Positions 1 through 9,039 of a stretch of 64,000 nucleotides of DNA are shown one piece after another. The stretch spans positions 667,038 to 731,037 of the forward strand of contig JAPPCR010000015.1 of assembly GCA_028875725.1 (NCBI GenBank). Direction: 5' to 3'. A model generated the notes under the pieces. That model was not told the origin of the DNA. It saw only the letters and a program-made list of their open reading frames with translations, and searched no databases. Position numbers and translations under genes: made by a program. Every line of letters begins with the position of its first letter. The first letter of the stretch is position 1. The DNA is from Acidobacteriota bacterium (GTDB lineage: Bacteria > Acidobacteriota > Thermoanaerobaculia > Multivoradales > Multivoraceae).

Positions 1-188
1 AGGTCGCCGAGCAACGATTCGCGCCGGGCGATGAGCACGAGGTCCATGCCGCGTTCGGCGAGGCACTCCGCGAAGGAGGCGCCAAGACCCTCCGAGGCGC
101 CAGCGACGAGTGCCCAGTCGCCGTACCGGTCACGGAACGCCGTCCCGGCTTCGGGCTTGCGCGCGGTCTCCGCTACTCTGCGTGCCAC
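1..188 (-). CDS. Short-chain dehydrogenase/reductase, N-terminal part only (runs off the window)
   Basis: Reading leftward from a GTG at 188, the frame is open to base 1 and encodes the start of a Rossmann-fold SDR. The glycine-rich NAD(P)-binding motif appears as AGASEGLG about 30 residues in, followed by [19 protein letters not shown], the usual first helix and second strand, and then the ARR cofactor-specificity region. Substrate is unknown because the YxxxK catalytic part lies outside. The start codon is uncertain: there is no in-frame ATG, and GTG at 188 is the best candidate. The gene is divergent from the sulfatase at 227, leaving only 38 bases between the two starts. Confidence 0.75.
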   Translation of the reverse strand, partial: MARRVAETARKPEAGTAFRDRYGDWALVAGASEGLGASFAECLAERGMDLVLIARRESLLGD

Positions 189-226
189 CGCTCGCTCTTG
201 GAAACACCCACCATGGAGACTCGATC

Positions 227-2053
227 GTGAGGCTAACAACGTCTCTTCCCGGTGTTCTGCTGTCCGCGCTCGCCACGACGACCGCGTTCGCGCAGCCGCC
301 CAACGTCGTCATCGTGATGACGGACGATCAGGGCTACGGCGAACTGTCCGCCCACGGAAACCCCGTGCTCGAGACTCCGCATCTCGACCGGCTACGCGGC
401 GAGAGCGTGCGCCTGGACGACTTCCACGTGGCGCCGATGTGCACACCGACCCGCGGGCAACTGCTGACCGGCATGGACGCCGCCCGCAACGGCGCGATCA
501 ACGTCAGCAGCGGTCGAGCGCTCCTGCGGCCGGAGATTCCGACGATGGCCAACATCTTCGCCGACGCGGGCTACCGGACCGGGGTGTTCGGCAAGTGGCA
601 CCTCGGCGACAACTACCCCTTCCGGCCGGAGGACCGCGGCTTCCACGAAACGGTGTGGTTCCCCTCCTCCCACATCGGTTCGGTGCCCGACTTCTGGGGC
701 AACGACTACTTCGACGACACCTACATCCGCAACGGCAGGCGGCAGGCGTTCAAGGGGTACTGCACGGACATCTTCTTCGCCGAGGCGATCGACTTCATGC
801 GACGCTCGGCGGAGTCCGGCGATCCCTTTCTCGCCTACATCGCGCCCAACACGCCACACGGTCCGCTGATCGCCAAGGAGGAGGACGAAGCCGCGCTGGC
901 GGCCGCGCTGGCGAGGCCCGAGTTCGCCGACATGAGCACGGCACTGAAGGGCCGGCTGGCCAGCTATCTGGGCATGGTCCGGAACATCGACACGAACATG
1001 GGCAAGCTCGCCGAGTTCCTCGAGGAGGAAGGGCTTCGGGAGAACACGATCGTGATCTTCATGACAGACAACGGCAGCACCCACGGCCCGCTCTACTTCA
1101 ACGCCGGCATGCGCGGCATGAAGACCGAGTTGTGGGAAGGCGGCCATCGGGTGCCCTTCTTCATCAGTTGGCCGAACGGCGACCTGGCGGACCCGCGGGA
1201 CGTCACGGGCCTGACTCAGGTCCAGGATGTCCTGCCGACGCTTCTGGACCTCGCCGGCATCGAAACGCCGGCCGCCCGGAACTTCAACGGCATGAGTCTG
1301 GCCCCCGTCTTGCGCGGAGATGCTGCTGTGCCCGAGGACCGCATGCTGATCATCAACTACAGCCGGATGCCGTCCGGATTCAACTACCCCTCCCCGTACA
1401 CCCAGTCGATCCTGACCCGCAGTCATGCGGGGGTCCTGTGGAAGCACTGGCGCCTGCTCGAAGACCGCGAGCTCTACGACCTGGCATCCGATCCGTTGCA
1501 AACCACGAACGTGATCGACCAGCACCCGGACGTCGTCGCCAGGATGCGGGACCATCTCTACGAGTGGTGGGACGAGGTGGCCCCGACCGCCAACGAGCCC
1601 CAGCGGATCGTTATCGGCAACGACATCGAGAATCCCATGATGCTGACCGGCTGCGAGTGGCTCGACGTCTTCGTCGACCAGCAGGCGCAGGTTCGACGCG
1701 GCACCCGGAAGACCGGCTATTGGCTGCTCGACGTGGCCGTGGCGGGCGAGTACGAGTTCGCGCTCCGGCGCTGGCCCCGGGAACTCGACGTACCGCTTGC
1801 GTCGGCGCCCGAGGGCAGCACGGCGCTGCCCATCTCCTCGGCACGCCTGTTCATCAGCGACCACCATCACCTGGACATCGGCGACAAGAGGCCCTACGGC
1901 TTCGAGGGACTGACGACGCGAGTCGGCGCCGACGACACGGAGGCCACCTTCACGGTGACCCTGCCCGAGGGCACCATCGCCCTGCACACCTGGTTCGAAG
2001 AAGGGCGGGAAGTCATCGCGAGCGCCTACTACGTGTACGTGACGAGGAAGTAG
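227..2053 (+). CDS. Secreted arylsulfatase-type sulfatase
   Basis: A 608-residue sulfatase that should hydrolyse sulfate esters in the periplasm or outside the cell. The GTG at 227 is preferred over earlier in-frame starts because it begins directly with a signal peptide ([22 protein letters not shown]). Metal-binding Asp33-Asp34 lie in MTDDQGYGE, and Cys72 in [11 protein letters not shown] is the residue that must be converted to formylglycine. [13 protein letters not shown] is another family block. The last ~130 residues form a C-terminal beta-rich domain seen in some bacterial sulfatases. It is followed after 27 bases by a cytochrome-c/DUF1553 gene and a DUF1501 gene, probably one operon. 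A decayed relative of its C-terminal domain lies at 6536-6640. The substrate cannot be read from sequence. Confidence 0.9.
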   Translation: MRLTTSLPGVLLSALATTTAFAQPPNVVIVMTDDQGYGELSAHGNPVLETPHLDRLRGESVRLDDFHVAPMCTPTRGQLLTGMDAARNGAINVSSGRALLRPEIPTMANIFADAGYRTGVFGKWHLGDNYPFRPEDRGFHETVWFPSSHIGSVPDFWGNDYFDDTYIRNGRRQAFKGYCTDIFFAEAIDFMRRSAESGDPFLAYIAPNTPHGPLIAKEEDEAALAAALARPEFADMSTALKGRLASYLGMVRNIDTNMGKLAEFLEEEGLRENTIVIFMTDNGSTHGPLYFNAGMRGMKTELWEGGHRVPFFISWPNGDLADPRDVTGLTQVQDVLPTLLDLAGIETPAARNFNGMSLAPVLRGDAAVPEDRMLIINYSRMPSGFNYPSPYTQSILTRSHAGVLWKHWRLLEDRELYDLASDPLQTTNVIDQHPDVVARMRDHLYEWWDEVAPTANEPQRIVIGNDIENPMMLTGCEWLDVFVDQQAQVRRGTRKTGYWLLDVAVAGEYEFALRRWPRELDVPLASAPEGSTALPISSARLFISDHHHLDIGDKRPYGFEGLTTRVGADDTEATFTVTLPEGTIALHTWFEEGREVIASAYYVYVTRK

Positions 2054-2080
2054 AATCCACCGTTCAATCCAGAGTCCTCA

Positions 2081-5062
2081 ATGATCCGCGCTGCGCCCTT
2101 CCTGTTTGCCTGGCTGGCGGCGGTCGGAACGGTCGCCGGCGCCTCGGAGATCGATCCCGCCGACCTCGAGTTCTTCGAGTCGAAGATCCGGCCGGTCCTG
2201 GCTGAGCGCTGCTACCAGTGCCACGGCGGCGATCCCGCGAAGATCCGTGGCGGCCTGATCCTGCTCGACGCGGAAGGCGTGCGCGCCGGCGGCGACAGCG
2301 GCGCCGTGATCGTCCCGGGATCACCCGAGGACAGCCTGATGATCGAGGCGCTCCGCTACGAGGGTCTCACCCAGATGCCGCCGGACGGCAAGCTGGCGGC
2401 CCATGTGATCGCCGACTTCGAGCAGTGGATCCGCCGCGGCGCGCCCGACCCGCGCACCGGCGGGAAGCAGACGGTGGTGGCCACCAGAACCGCCGAGACG
2501 TTCGACTACGGCCCCGGCCGCGAGCACTGGGCCTTCCGCAGGGTCGAGGATCCCGCGCTACCCGAGGTCCGGAACGAGGCCTGGGTCAGCCATGACCTCG
2601 ACCGCTTCATCCTGTCGCACCTCGAGGAGCGCGGCCTCGCGCCGGTGGCGCCAGCCGACAAGCGCACGCTGCTGAGACGCGCGACCTTCGATCTGATCGG
2701 CCTGGCCCCGTCGGAAGCCGAGATCGAGGACTTCCTCGCCGATTCGAGCCCCGACGCCTTCGCGAAGGTCGTCGACCGGCTGCTCACCTCGCCTCACTAC
2801 GGTGAGCGCTGGGGCCGCCACTGGCTCGACATCGCCCGCTACGCCGACTCGAACGGCCTGGACGAGAACATCGCGTTCCCCAACGCCTTCCGCTACCGCG
2901 ACTACGTCGTCGATTCCCTGAACCGCGACAAGCCCTTCAACCGCTTCGTCCGCGAGCAGATCGCCGGCGATCTGATGCCGGCGGAGACCGACGCGCAGCG
3001 CTTCGAGCAGATCACCGCCACCGGCTTTCTGATGCTGGGCCCCAAGGTGCTCGCCGAGCAGGACGTCGACAAGATGCTGATCGACATCGTCGACGAGCAG
3101 GTCAACACCCTGGGCCGTGCCTTTCTCGCCCTGCCGGTCGGCTGCGCCCGCTGCCACGACCACAAGTTCGATCCGATCCCCACCGCCGACTACTACGCGA
3201 TGGCCGGCATCCTGCGCTCGACCGAGACGATGAGCGACGCCGCCGGCATGCGCTGGTTGGAGCGGCCACTGGCCCCGGAAGACGAGATCGCCGAGTACGA
3301 GGCGGCGCAGAGGCTGGTCGCCGAGGCGCAGGAGAAGGTCGACGGGGTGGTCCGCGAGCAGAACGACGTCCTGCGTGGCCCCCGCCGCGCGGCCCTCGCC
3401 GAGTACCTGCTCGCCGCGGAGGAGGCCTACCCGAGCTGGAGCGACGACGAGGCGAAGCAGGAGGAAGCCCGCGAGACGATCGCCGGAGTGGCCCAGGGCC
3501 GGGGCCTGGAGCCGCCGGTCCTCGAGCGCTGGGTCAGGGCCTTCTACCGCTACCGGGAGGGCCCGCCGGTCGAGGGGGACGCCCCGAGCCCGAGTACCGT
3601 CTTCGTGATCTGGAACGCCTACGCGGCCTCCTCGCCCGATCGCTACGAGCAGGTGACCGAGGAGCTGAGGGCGATCATCGCCTCGGAGAAGGTGCTGATC
3701 GCGCCCCTCACCCGAAGCCTCGTCCGCGGACCGGCGCCGAAGACGCTGGAGGAGGTCGCCTGGCGCTACGCGAGCCTGTTCGCGACGATCGAGATCGCCT
3801 GGGAAGAACACCTCATGCGACTCGGGCTCAAGGACGAGGACGACCTCGCGTCCTCCGACTTCAGGCTCCCCCGCGAGCAGGAGGAGTTGCGCTGGCTGGT
3901 CTACGACGGCTACTTCTGCATCCTCTGCCTCGACCAGGAAGAGGAAGAGAAGCTCTACCCGCCGGAGGCCCTGGAGCAGCTAGCCGGGCTGCGCGCCGAG
4001 GTCGAACGCCTGGAGGAAGCGTCCCCGCCCGCACTGCCTTACGCCATGGCCGTGGACGAGACCGCGACAGTCGATCTGCCGGTGCATATCCGCGGCAGCC
4101 ATCTGAACCTCGCCGAAGAACCCGAGCCGCGCGGCTACCTGAAGGTCACGGACCACCTGGTGCCGCCGCCGCCGGTCGCCGGCGACACGAGCGGCCGCCT
4201 CGAACTGGCGCGCTGGATGACACACCCCGAGCACCCGCTCACCGCGCGCGTCATCGTCAACCGCGTCTGGCACTGGCACTTCGGCCGCGGCATCGTCGAC
4301 ACGCCGAGCAACTTCGGCGCGATCGGCAGCGTTCCCAGCCACCCTGAGCTTCTCGACTGGCTGGCGCGCCGCTTCGTTGAGGGCGGCTGGTCGCTCAAGG
4401 ACCTGCACCGAGACATCATGCTGTCGAGCACCTATCGGTTGTCCACCGACTACGACGCCGCCAACGCAGCCGTCGACGAGGAGAACCGCCTCCTCTGGCG
4501 CAACAACCGGAGACGCCTCGAGGTCGAGCCGATTCGCGACGCCCTGCTGCAGCTCGCCGGCCGGCTCGATCTGACGATCGGTGGACGGGTGGAGGAGTAC
4601 AAGGCCAGGGGATACGTCTTCGGCGAGTACGGCCCACTCGACCGGGTCGACATCTACGACGCGCCGCGGCGTTCGATCTACATGCCGGTCGTGCGTACCG
4701 CGGTCTATCCGATCTTCGGCGGCTTCGACTTCGGCGACGCCAGCGACTCGGTAGGCGATCGATCCGAGACGGTCGTGCCGCGGCAGGCGTTGCTAATGAT
4801 GAACAGCCCCTTCGTCGAGGAAGCGGCGCTCGGCTTCGCAAGGCAACTGCTGGAGATCGAGGACGCCGACGCCGCGGATCGCATCGATACCGCCTTCGTC
4901 CGCGCCTACGGGCGCCCGGCCGACGCGACCGAGATCGCCGACAGCCTCGCCTTCCTCGACGAGATGCGGAGCCTGGCGCCGGCGGACGAAGCGGAGGTCT
5001 ACGCCTGGACGCGCCTCGCCCATGTGATCCTCGCGGCGAGCGAGTTCATCTACATCAACTAG
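2081..5062 (+). CDS. Planctomycete-type cytochrome c / DUF1549 / DUF1553 protein
   Basis: A 993-residue exported protein beginning with a signal peptide (MIRAAPFLFAWLAAVGTVAGA). An N-terminal c-type heme site is visible as CYQCH (Cys44, Cys47, His48). The DUF1549 region follows (GERWGRHWLDIARYADSNG), with a second CxxCH in CARCHDHKFDPIP at about residue 355. The C-terminal DUF1553 region includes NRVWHWHFGRGIVDTPSNFG and a late block ending at the stop. The biochemical role of this family is not established; it nearly always sits beside a DUF1501 gene, as here. The second neighbour is a sulfatase, which suggests a part in breaking down sulfated polymers, but that is inference from context. 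Confidence 0.9.
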   Translation: MIRAAPFLFAWLAAVGTVAGASEIDPADLEFFESKIRPVLAERCYQCHGGDPAKIRGGLILLDAEGVRAGGDSGAVIVPGSPEDSLMIEALRYEGLTQMPPDGKLAAHVIADFEQWIRRGAPDPRTGGKQTVVATRTAETFDYGPGREHWAFRRVEDPALPEVRNEAWVSHDLDRFILSHLEERGLAPVAPADKRTLLRRATFDLIGLAPSEAEIEDFLADSSPDAFAKVVDRLLTSPHYGERWGRHWLDIARYADSNGLDENIAFPNAFRYRDYVVDSLNRDKPFNRFVREQIAGDLMPAETDAQRFEQITATGFLMLGPKVLAEQDVDKMLIDIVDEQVNTLGRAFLALPVGCARCHDHKFDPIPTADYYAMAGILRSTETMSDAAGMRWLERPLAPEDEIAEYEAAQRLVAEAQEKVDGVVREQNDVLRGPRRAALAEYLLAAEEAYPSWSDDEAKQEEARETIAGVAQGRGLEPPVLERWVRAFYRYREGPPVEGDAPSPSTVFVIWNAYAASSPDRYEQVTEELRAIIASEKVLIAPLTRSLVRGPAPKTLEEVAWRYASLFATIEIAWEEHLMRLGLKDEDDLASSDFRLPREQEELRWLVYDGYFCILCLDQEEEEKLYPPEALEQLAGLRAEVERLEEASPPALPYAMAVDETATVDLPVHIRGSHLNLAEEPEPRGYLKVTDHLVPPPPVAGDTSGRLELARWMTHPEHPLTARVIVNRVWHWHFGRGIVDTPSNFGAIGSVPSHPELLDWLARRFVEGGWSLKDLHRDIMLSSTYRLSTDYDAANAAVDEENRLLWRNNRRRLEVEPIRDALLQLAGRLDLTIGGRVEEYKARGYVFGEYGPLDRVDIYDAPRRSIYMPVVRTAVYPIFGGFDFGDASDSVGDRSETVVPRQALLMMNSPFVEEAALGFARQLLEIEDADAADRIDTAFVRAYGRPADATEIADSLAFLDEMRSLAPADEAEVYAWTRLAHVILAASEFIYIN

Positions 5063-5084
5063 GTTCACGTTCAGCTCACCGACC

Positions 5085-6512
5085 ATGCGCTACCCCCACT
5101 ACCAGCCGCCACCGCTCACCCGCCGCCAGATGCTGAAGACCTGCGGCTGCGGCTTCGGCGGCCTGGCGCTCTCTTCCCTGCTCCAGCGCGACGTCCTGGC
5201 CGCGACAGCCACGAACCCGCTGGCGCCGCGCGTGCCGCATTTCGCGCCTAAGGCCAAGCGGATCATCTTCCTGCACATGCACGGCGGCCCGTCGCAGCAC
5301 GACCTGTTCGAGTACAAGCCGCTGCTCATCCGCGACGACAACAAACCGCTGCCCTTCGCCAAGCCGCGAGTCCAGTTCAACGAGACCGGCAACCTGTTCA
5401 AGAGCCCCTGGGAGTTCAGGCAGCACGGCCAGTCCGGCGCCTGGGTGAGCGAACTGCTGCCCAACATCGCCTCCGTGGTCGACGATCTCTGCTTCATCCG
5501 CTCGATGTGGGGCACGAACGCCGCCCACGGCGGGGCCATCCTGGCGATGAATACGGGTAGCGACCGCTTCGTGCGCCCGTCGATGGGCTCGTGGATCGCC
5601 TACGGACTCGGCACCGAGAACGAGAACCTGCCCGGCTTCATCACGATCTGCCCCTCGTACCAGCACGGCGGCGTCCAGAACTACTCGTCCGCCTTCTTGC
5701 CCGCCGCCTACAACGGCACGGCGATCGGCACGACGCGGATGAAGACGGAAGACGCGACGATCGACTTCCTCGACAACGAATCGGTGTCGCCCGAGGTCCA
5801 GCGGAGCGAGCTCGACCTCCTCCAGCGCTGGCAGCGCCGCCAGCTCGAGCAGACCGGCCCCGACCAGGCGCTCGAGGGCCGCATCGAGTCGTTCGAGCTC
5901 GCTTTCCGCATGCAGACGGAGGCGCCCGAGCTGATGAGCATCGAGGGCGAGTCCGAGGCCACCCGGCGGCTCTACGGACTCGACGACCCGGTGGCCAGCA
6001 ACTTCGGGCTCCGCTGCCTGCTGGCCCGGCGCTTCTCGGAATCGGGCGTGCGCTTCGTGCAGGCGACCCACGGCCCGGACACGAAGTGGGACCACCACTC
6101 GGGCCTGATCACCGGCCTGCCGCAGAGCTGCGCCGAGGTCGACAAGGGGGTCGCCGGCCTGATCAAGGACCTCAAGTCACGCGGACTGCTGGACGAGACC
6201 CTGGTGCTCTGGGGCGGCGAGTTCGGGCGCACCCCCGGCGCCGAAGCCGGCGCCAGAAACGGCCGCGACCACAACCCCCACGGCTACACGATGTTCATGG
6301 CCGGCGGCGGCGTGAAGCCGGGCCACAGCCACGGCCGCACCGATGACTACGGCTACTACGCGATCGAGAACAAGGTCCACATCCACGACCTCCACGCCAC
6401 GATCCTGCACCTGCTCGGTCTCGACCACGAACGGTTGACCTACCGCTCGCAGGGACGCGACTTCCGTCTGACAGACGTCGAAGGCCTGGTCGTCGACGAC
6501 ATCATCGTCTGA
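5085..6512 (+). CDS. DUF1501 domain-containing protein
   Basis: A 475-residue protein of the DUF1501 family, distantly related to the alkaline-phosphatase/sulfatase fold. The N-terminus has a twin-arginine-like signal (TRRQMLKTCGCGFGGLALS), so it is probably exported folded. Family blocks include HMHGGPSQHDLFEYKP, GGEFGRTPGAEAG and GRDHNPHGYTMF, whose His and Asp residues probably bind metal. It begins 22 bases after the DUF1553 gene and should be co-transcribed with it. The pairing is well known, but the reaction is not. No truncation or frameshift is visible. Confidence 0.9.
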   Translation: MRYPHYQPPPLTRRQMLKTCGCGFGGLALSSLLQRDVLAATATNPLAPRVPHFAPKAKRIIFLHMHGGPSQHDLFEYKPLLIRDDNKPLPFAKPRVQFNETGNLFKSPWEFRQHGQSGAWVSELLPNIASVVDDLCFIRSMWGTNAAHGGAILAMNTGSDRFVRPSMGSWIAYGLGTENENLPGFITICPSYQHGGVQNYSSAFLPAAYNGTAIGTTRMKTEDATIDFLDNESVSPEVQRSELDLLQRWQRRQLEQTGPDQALEGRIESFELAFRMQTEAPELMSIEGESEATRRLYGLDDPVASNFGLRCLLARRFSESGVRFVQATHGPDTKWDHHSGLITGLPQSCAEVDKGVAGLIKDLKSRGLLDETLVLWGGEFGRTPGAEAGARNGRDHNPHGYTMFMAGGGVKPGHSHGRTDDYGYYAIENKVHIHDLHATILHLLGLDHERLTYRSQGRDFRLTDVEGLVVDDIIV

Positions 6513-6535
6513 AAGAAACGGGGCGCGCCGGTGAG

Positions 6536-6640
6536 GCTGACCTCGCCTCGGTGCCCGAGCACGGCACGGCGCTGCCCATCTCCTTCGCACGCATGCTCAT
6601 CAGCGACCACATTCACGGTGTCTCTGCCGGGAGGACCACT
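6536..6640 (+). pseudogene. Decayed fragment of a sulfatase C-terminal domain
   Basis: Just after the DUF1501 stop, the plus strand encodes PEHGTALPISFARMLISDH, closely matching [19 protein letters not shown] near the C-terminus of the intact sulfatase at 227-2053. Immediately after ISDH, in the next frame, comes TFTVSLPGG, matching TFTVTLPEG that lies about 27 residues further on in the intact protein. The fragment therefore has an internal deletion and frame change and lacks start, active site and most of the gene. The deletion junction falls at a shared CCAC. Its right end overlaps the 3' end of the S9 peptidase gene on the other strand. Confidence 0.75.
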
Positions 6641-9024
6641 GCTCCGTCCTCGTCGATCTCAAGGCTCAGGTGTTCGGCCAGGAACTCGAGGCGCCGCTCC
6701 CAGAAGTCGATCACATTGGGCCGCTTGGAGATCACATGCCCTTCACCGCCGTACAAGCGGTACTCGACCGGCTTCTGGAGTCGCTCCAACGCGACGAAGA
6801 TAGCCTCGGAGGGCACCAGATCGCCGTCATGCTCGCCCTGTCCGATCAGAAGCGGGGTGTCGATGCGGTCGAAAGCGAACAACGGTGAGTTCTCCCGGTA
6901 GCGCTCGGGAAACTCCCACATGCTGCCCCCCATGTGGCCCTGGCCCTGCTCGTAGTATCCCGGGCGATGCACCCCCCCGACGTAGGCCGCGAACAGATCC
7001 GGGTGAGTGACCGCGGCCGTAATCACTGCGGCCTTGAAACGGTGTGTCCGCGTGATGATGCCGAGGACGTTGTACGCGCCGTAGCTCTGGCCCATGAGCG
7101 CGAGCCGCCCGGAGTCGGCGTAGCCTTGATCGATCACGGCGTCCACGCCCGTCATCACGGACTCCATCACATCCTTGATCGGCGACCCCACGCGGATCGG
7201 CGCATTGGGGAAGAAGACGGCGTAACCCCTGGTGGCGAGCACATGCATGTTGAACGCCGGGTAGCCCGCCAGCCCGAACTGGTTGACGGAGTCTGAGCCG
7301 CGACGGGCATACCTTGAGCCGTGAACACCTCCGTAGACCCACACGACGAGGGGCAACCGCTCGCCCTCCCGGTATCCGGGAGGAAGCAGGAGTGACCCGG
7401 CCAGCGGCGCGCCGTCTCGGCTCTGCCACTCGATGAGCCTGGCGGAGCCCAACTCGTAGCGTTGCAGTCCCGGATTGATCCGGGACCGCTGGCTGGACGC
7501 TCCAGTACGCGTGTCGAACGTCCAGATGTCCTCCAGGTGCTTCTGGTCGGTGGAGACGAAGGCAAGCTCGCCGGTCTCGGTGTTCGCATCGACGTTCAGG
7601 ATCCCCGAGTACAACTTCCGCTCGGTAAGCGAGGCGCGGCTCGCGCCGGAGATGCGATCGACGGCAAAGATCCCGGATTCCCCGCCGCTCTCGGTGCGTG
7701 CGATGACCCAGAGAGTCCGACCTCCATCGGTGGTCCAGGCAGTCTCGTCATGCGGACCGGCTACGATGACCCCAATCCGCCAACCTGGAATGTCGGTCAG
7801 GCGGCGGAGCGAGCCGGTGCCGAGCGAAACCTCCCACAGGTCGCCGTCACCGACCCCGTACACCCGCTCCCCGGCCGAGTCCCACAGGGGCCTCAAGTAG
7901 CCTTGGCCTGGCACAAGGCTCGGTACATGCGCTTCACCGATCTCGGTGACGTTGCCGTCGGCGATGGAAGCAACCATCAGCCGTCCAGGTTCGCCGGCGG
8001 CAGCCGCAGCGAAGGCGGATCGTCCCGCCGGGAACCACGCGACATGGCGGTTGTCCGGCGACCAGCTCCATTCGATGCCATAACGGAGCCGCACATTGGT
8101 GCCAACAGTCCGCGTCCAGCCGGTGGCAACTTCGTGGACGATCAAATCGAAGTTGGTCTGCTCGCTCGCTGGCTCGCGTCCCTTCTCCACGGTGTATGCA
8201 ACGTGCCGCCCGTCCGGGGAGAAGGCCCAGTCCCATATCGCCTTGCGCTCGACGAGCCTTGTCACCTCCCCGCTCAAACTGACCACCCCCAAATCCCCTT
8301 CGTCGAGAAGGTCGCCGGTGGGCGGAAGGCGTTCGGACGGCGGTTCCACGTCGGGAGGATCGATCGACTCGATCGGGGCATCGACGCGCCGCACCCATAC
8401 AGAGGGCGCATCCGGCCCCGTGTCCGGAAAGCGGGAGGGAGTGGCTCCGGGAACCGGACTATCCACACCGTTGGCGCCGGCTATCGACTCGCCAGTTGGC
8501 AGGATCTTGACGAGGATTGCGTTGCCGTCAGGATTCCATCGCGGCATCTCAAATCCGAAGTACGACAGCACGACCACGCTGCCCAGGCGCTCGGCCCGGC
8601 GCGCGCTTGCATCCCAGATCCAAAGAGCGGCCTCGCCACCCTCGTCCGAGAAAAAGGCCACCGACTTGCCGTCCGGCGACCAGACTCCCGCCCAACTGGA
8701 GCTGTGCTCGCCACCTAGTCGTATCGACTCGGAATCCGCGAGCCTGGTCACCGTCGCCTCCATGCGGGGCCCCCCCGGCACGGTCTCATCCGTCTCCACC
8801 GTGTGGGCGATCCAGGCTCCGTCAGGCGAGAAGTTGATCGACGAGCGTGCGTGGTGGCCGTGCACGGAGACTGCGATCTCGAGCGGCAGTGGCTCCCGGA
8901 TTCGCGTCCGCGTCGATTGAGCCAGGACCAATGACGCGGCGCTGGTGAGGGCGATCGTCGCGATCAGCACAGAGCCCACAACACGAGCGCTTCTCCTACG
9001 AGGACCATCCGTTCGTTGAATCAC
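6613..9024 (-). CDS. S9-family serine peptidase (prolyl oligopeptidase-like)
   Basis: An 803-residue exported or membrane-anchored peptidase starting at a GTG. The N-terminal hydrophobic stretch (VVGSVLIATIALTSAASLVLA) is a signal peptide or anchor. The first ~500 residues have the WD40-like beta-propeller repeats of the family (FSPDGAWIAHT, WSPDGKSVAF, FSPDGRHVAYT). The C-terminal alpha/beta-hydrolase domain has Ser647 in GQSYGAYN, Asp733 in GEHDGDLV and His763 in GGEGHVIS, the expected triad. It lies 15 bases downstream of the large fusion gene and is probably co-transcribed. By eye this gene is less GC-rich than its neighbours, and its 3' end lies in a sulfatase relic, which hints at insertion by recombination. 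Confidence 0.9.
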   Translation of the reverse strand: MIQRTDGPRRRSARVVGSVLIATIALTSAASLVLAQSTRTRIREPLPLEIAVSVHGHHARSSINFSPDGAWIAHTVETDETVPGGPRMEATVTRLADSESIRLGGEHSSSWAGVWSPDGKSVAFFSDEGGEAALWIWDASARRAERLGSVVVLSYFGFEMPRWNPDGNAILVKILPTGESIAGANGVDSPVPGATPSRFPDTGPDAPSVWVRRVDAPIESIDPPDVEPPSERLPPTGDLLDEGDLGVVSLSGEVTRLVERKAIWDWAFSPDGRHVAYTVEKGREPASEQTNFDLIVHEVATGWTRTVGTNVRLRYGIEWSWSPDNRHVAWFPAGRSAFAAAAAGEPGRLMVASIADGNVTEIGEAHVPSLVPGQGYLRPLWDSAGERVYGVGDGDLWEVSLGTGSLRRLTDIPGWRIGVIVAGPHDETAWTTDGGRTLWVIARTESGGESGIFAVDRISGASRASLTERKLYSGILNVDANTETGELAFVSTDQKHLEDIWTFDTRTGASSQRSRINPGLQRYELGSARLIEWQSRDGAPLAGSLLLPPGYREGERLPLVVWVYGGVHGSRYARRGSDSVNQFGLAGYPAFNMHVLATRGYAVFFPNAPIRVGSPIKDVMESVMTGVDAVIDQGYADSGRLALMGQSYGAYNVLGIITRTHRFKAAVITAAVTHPDLFAAYVGGVHRPGYYEQGQGHMGGSMWEFPERYRENSPLFAFDRIDTPLLIGQGEHDGDLVPSEAIFVALERLQKPVEYRLYGGEGHVISKRPNVIDFWERRLEFLAEHLSLEIDEDGAVVLPAETP

Positions 9025-9039
9025 GCTGAATCTCCTGGG

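Noticed and set aside
31..2205. Alternative 724-codon plus-strand frame over the first sulfatase
   Set aside because: Arg-rich shadow; the other frame has the complete sulfatase motifs.
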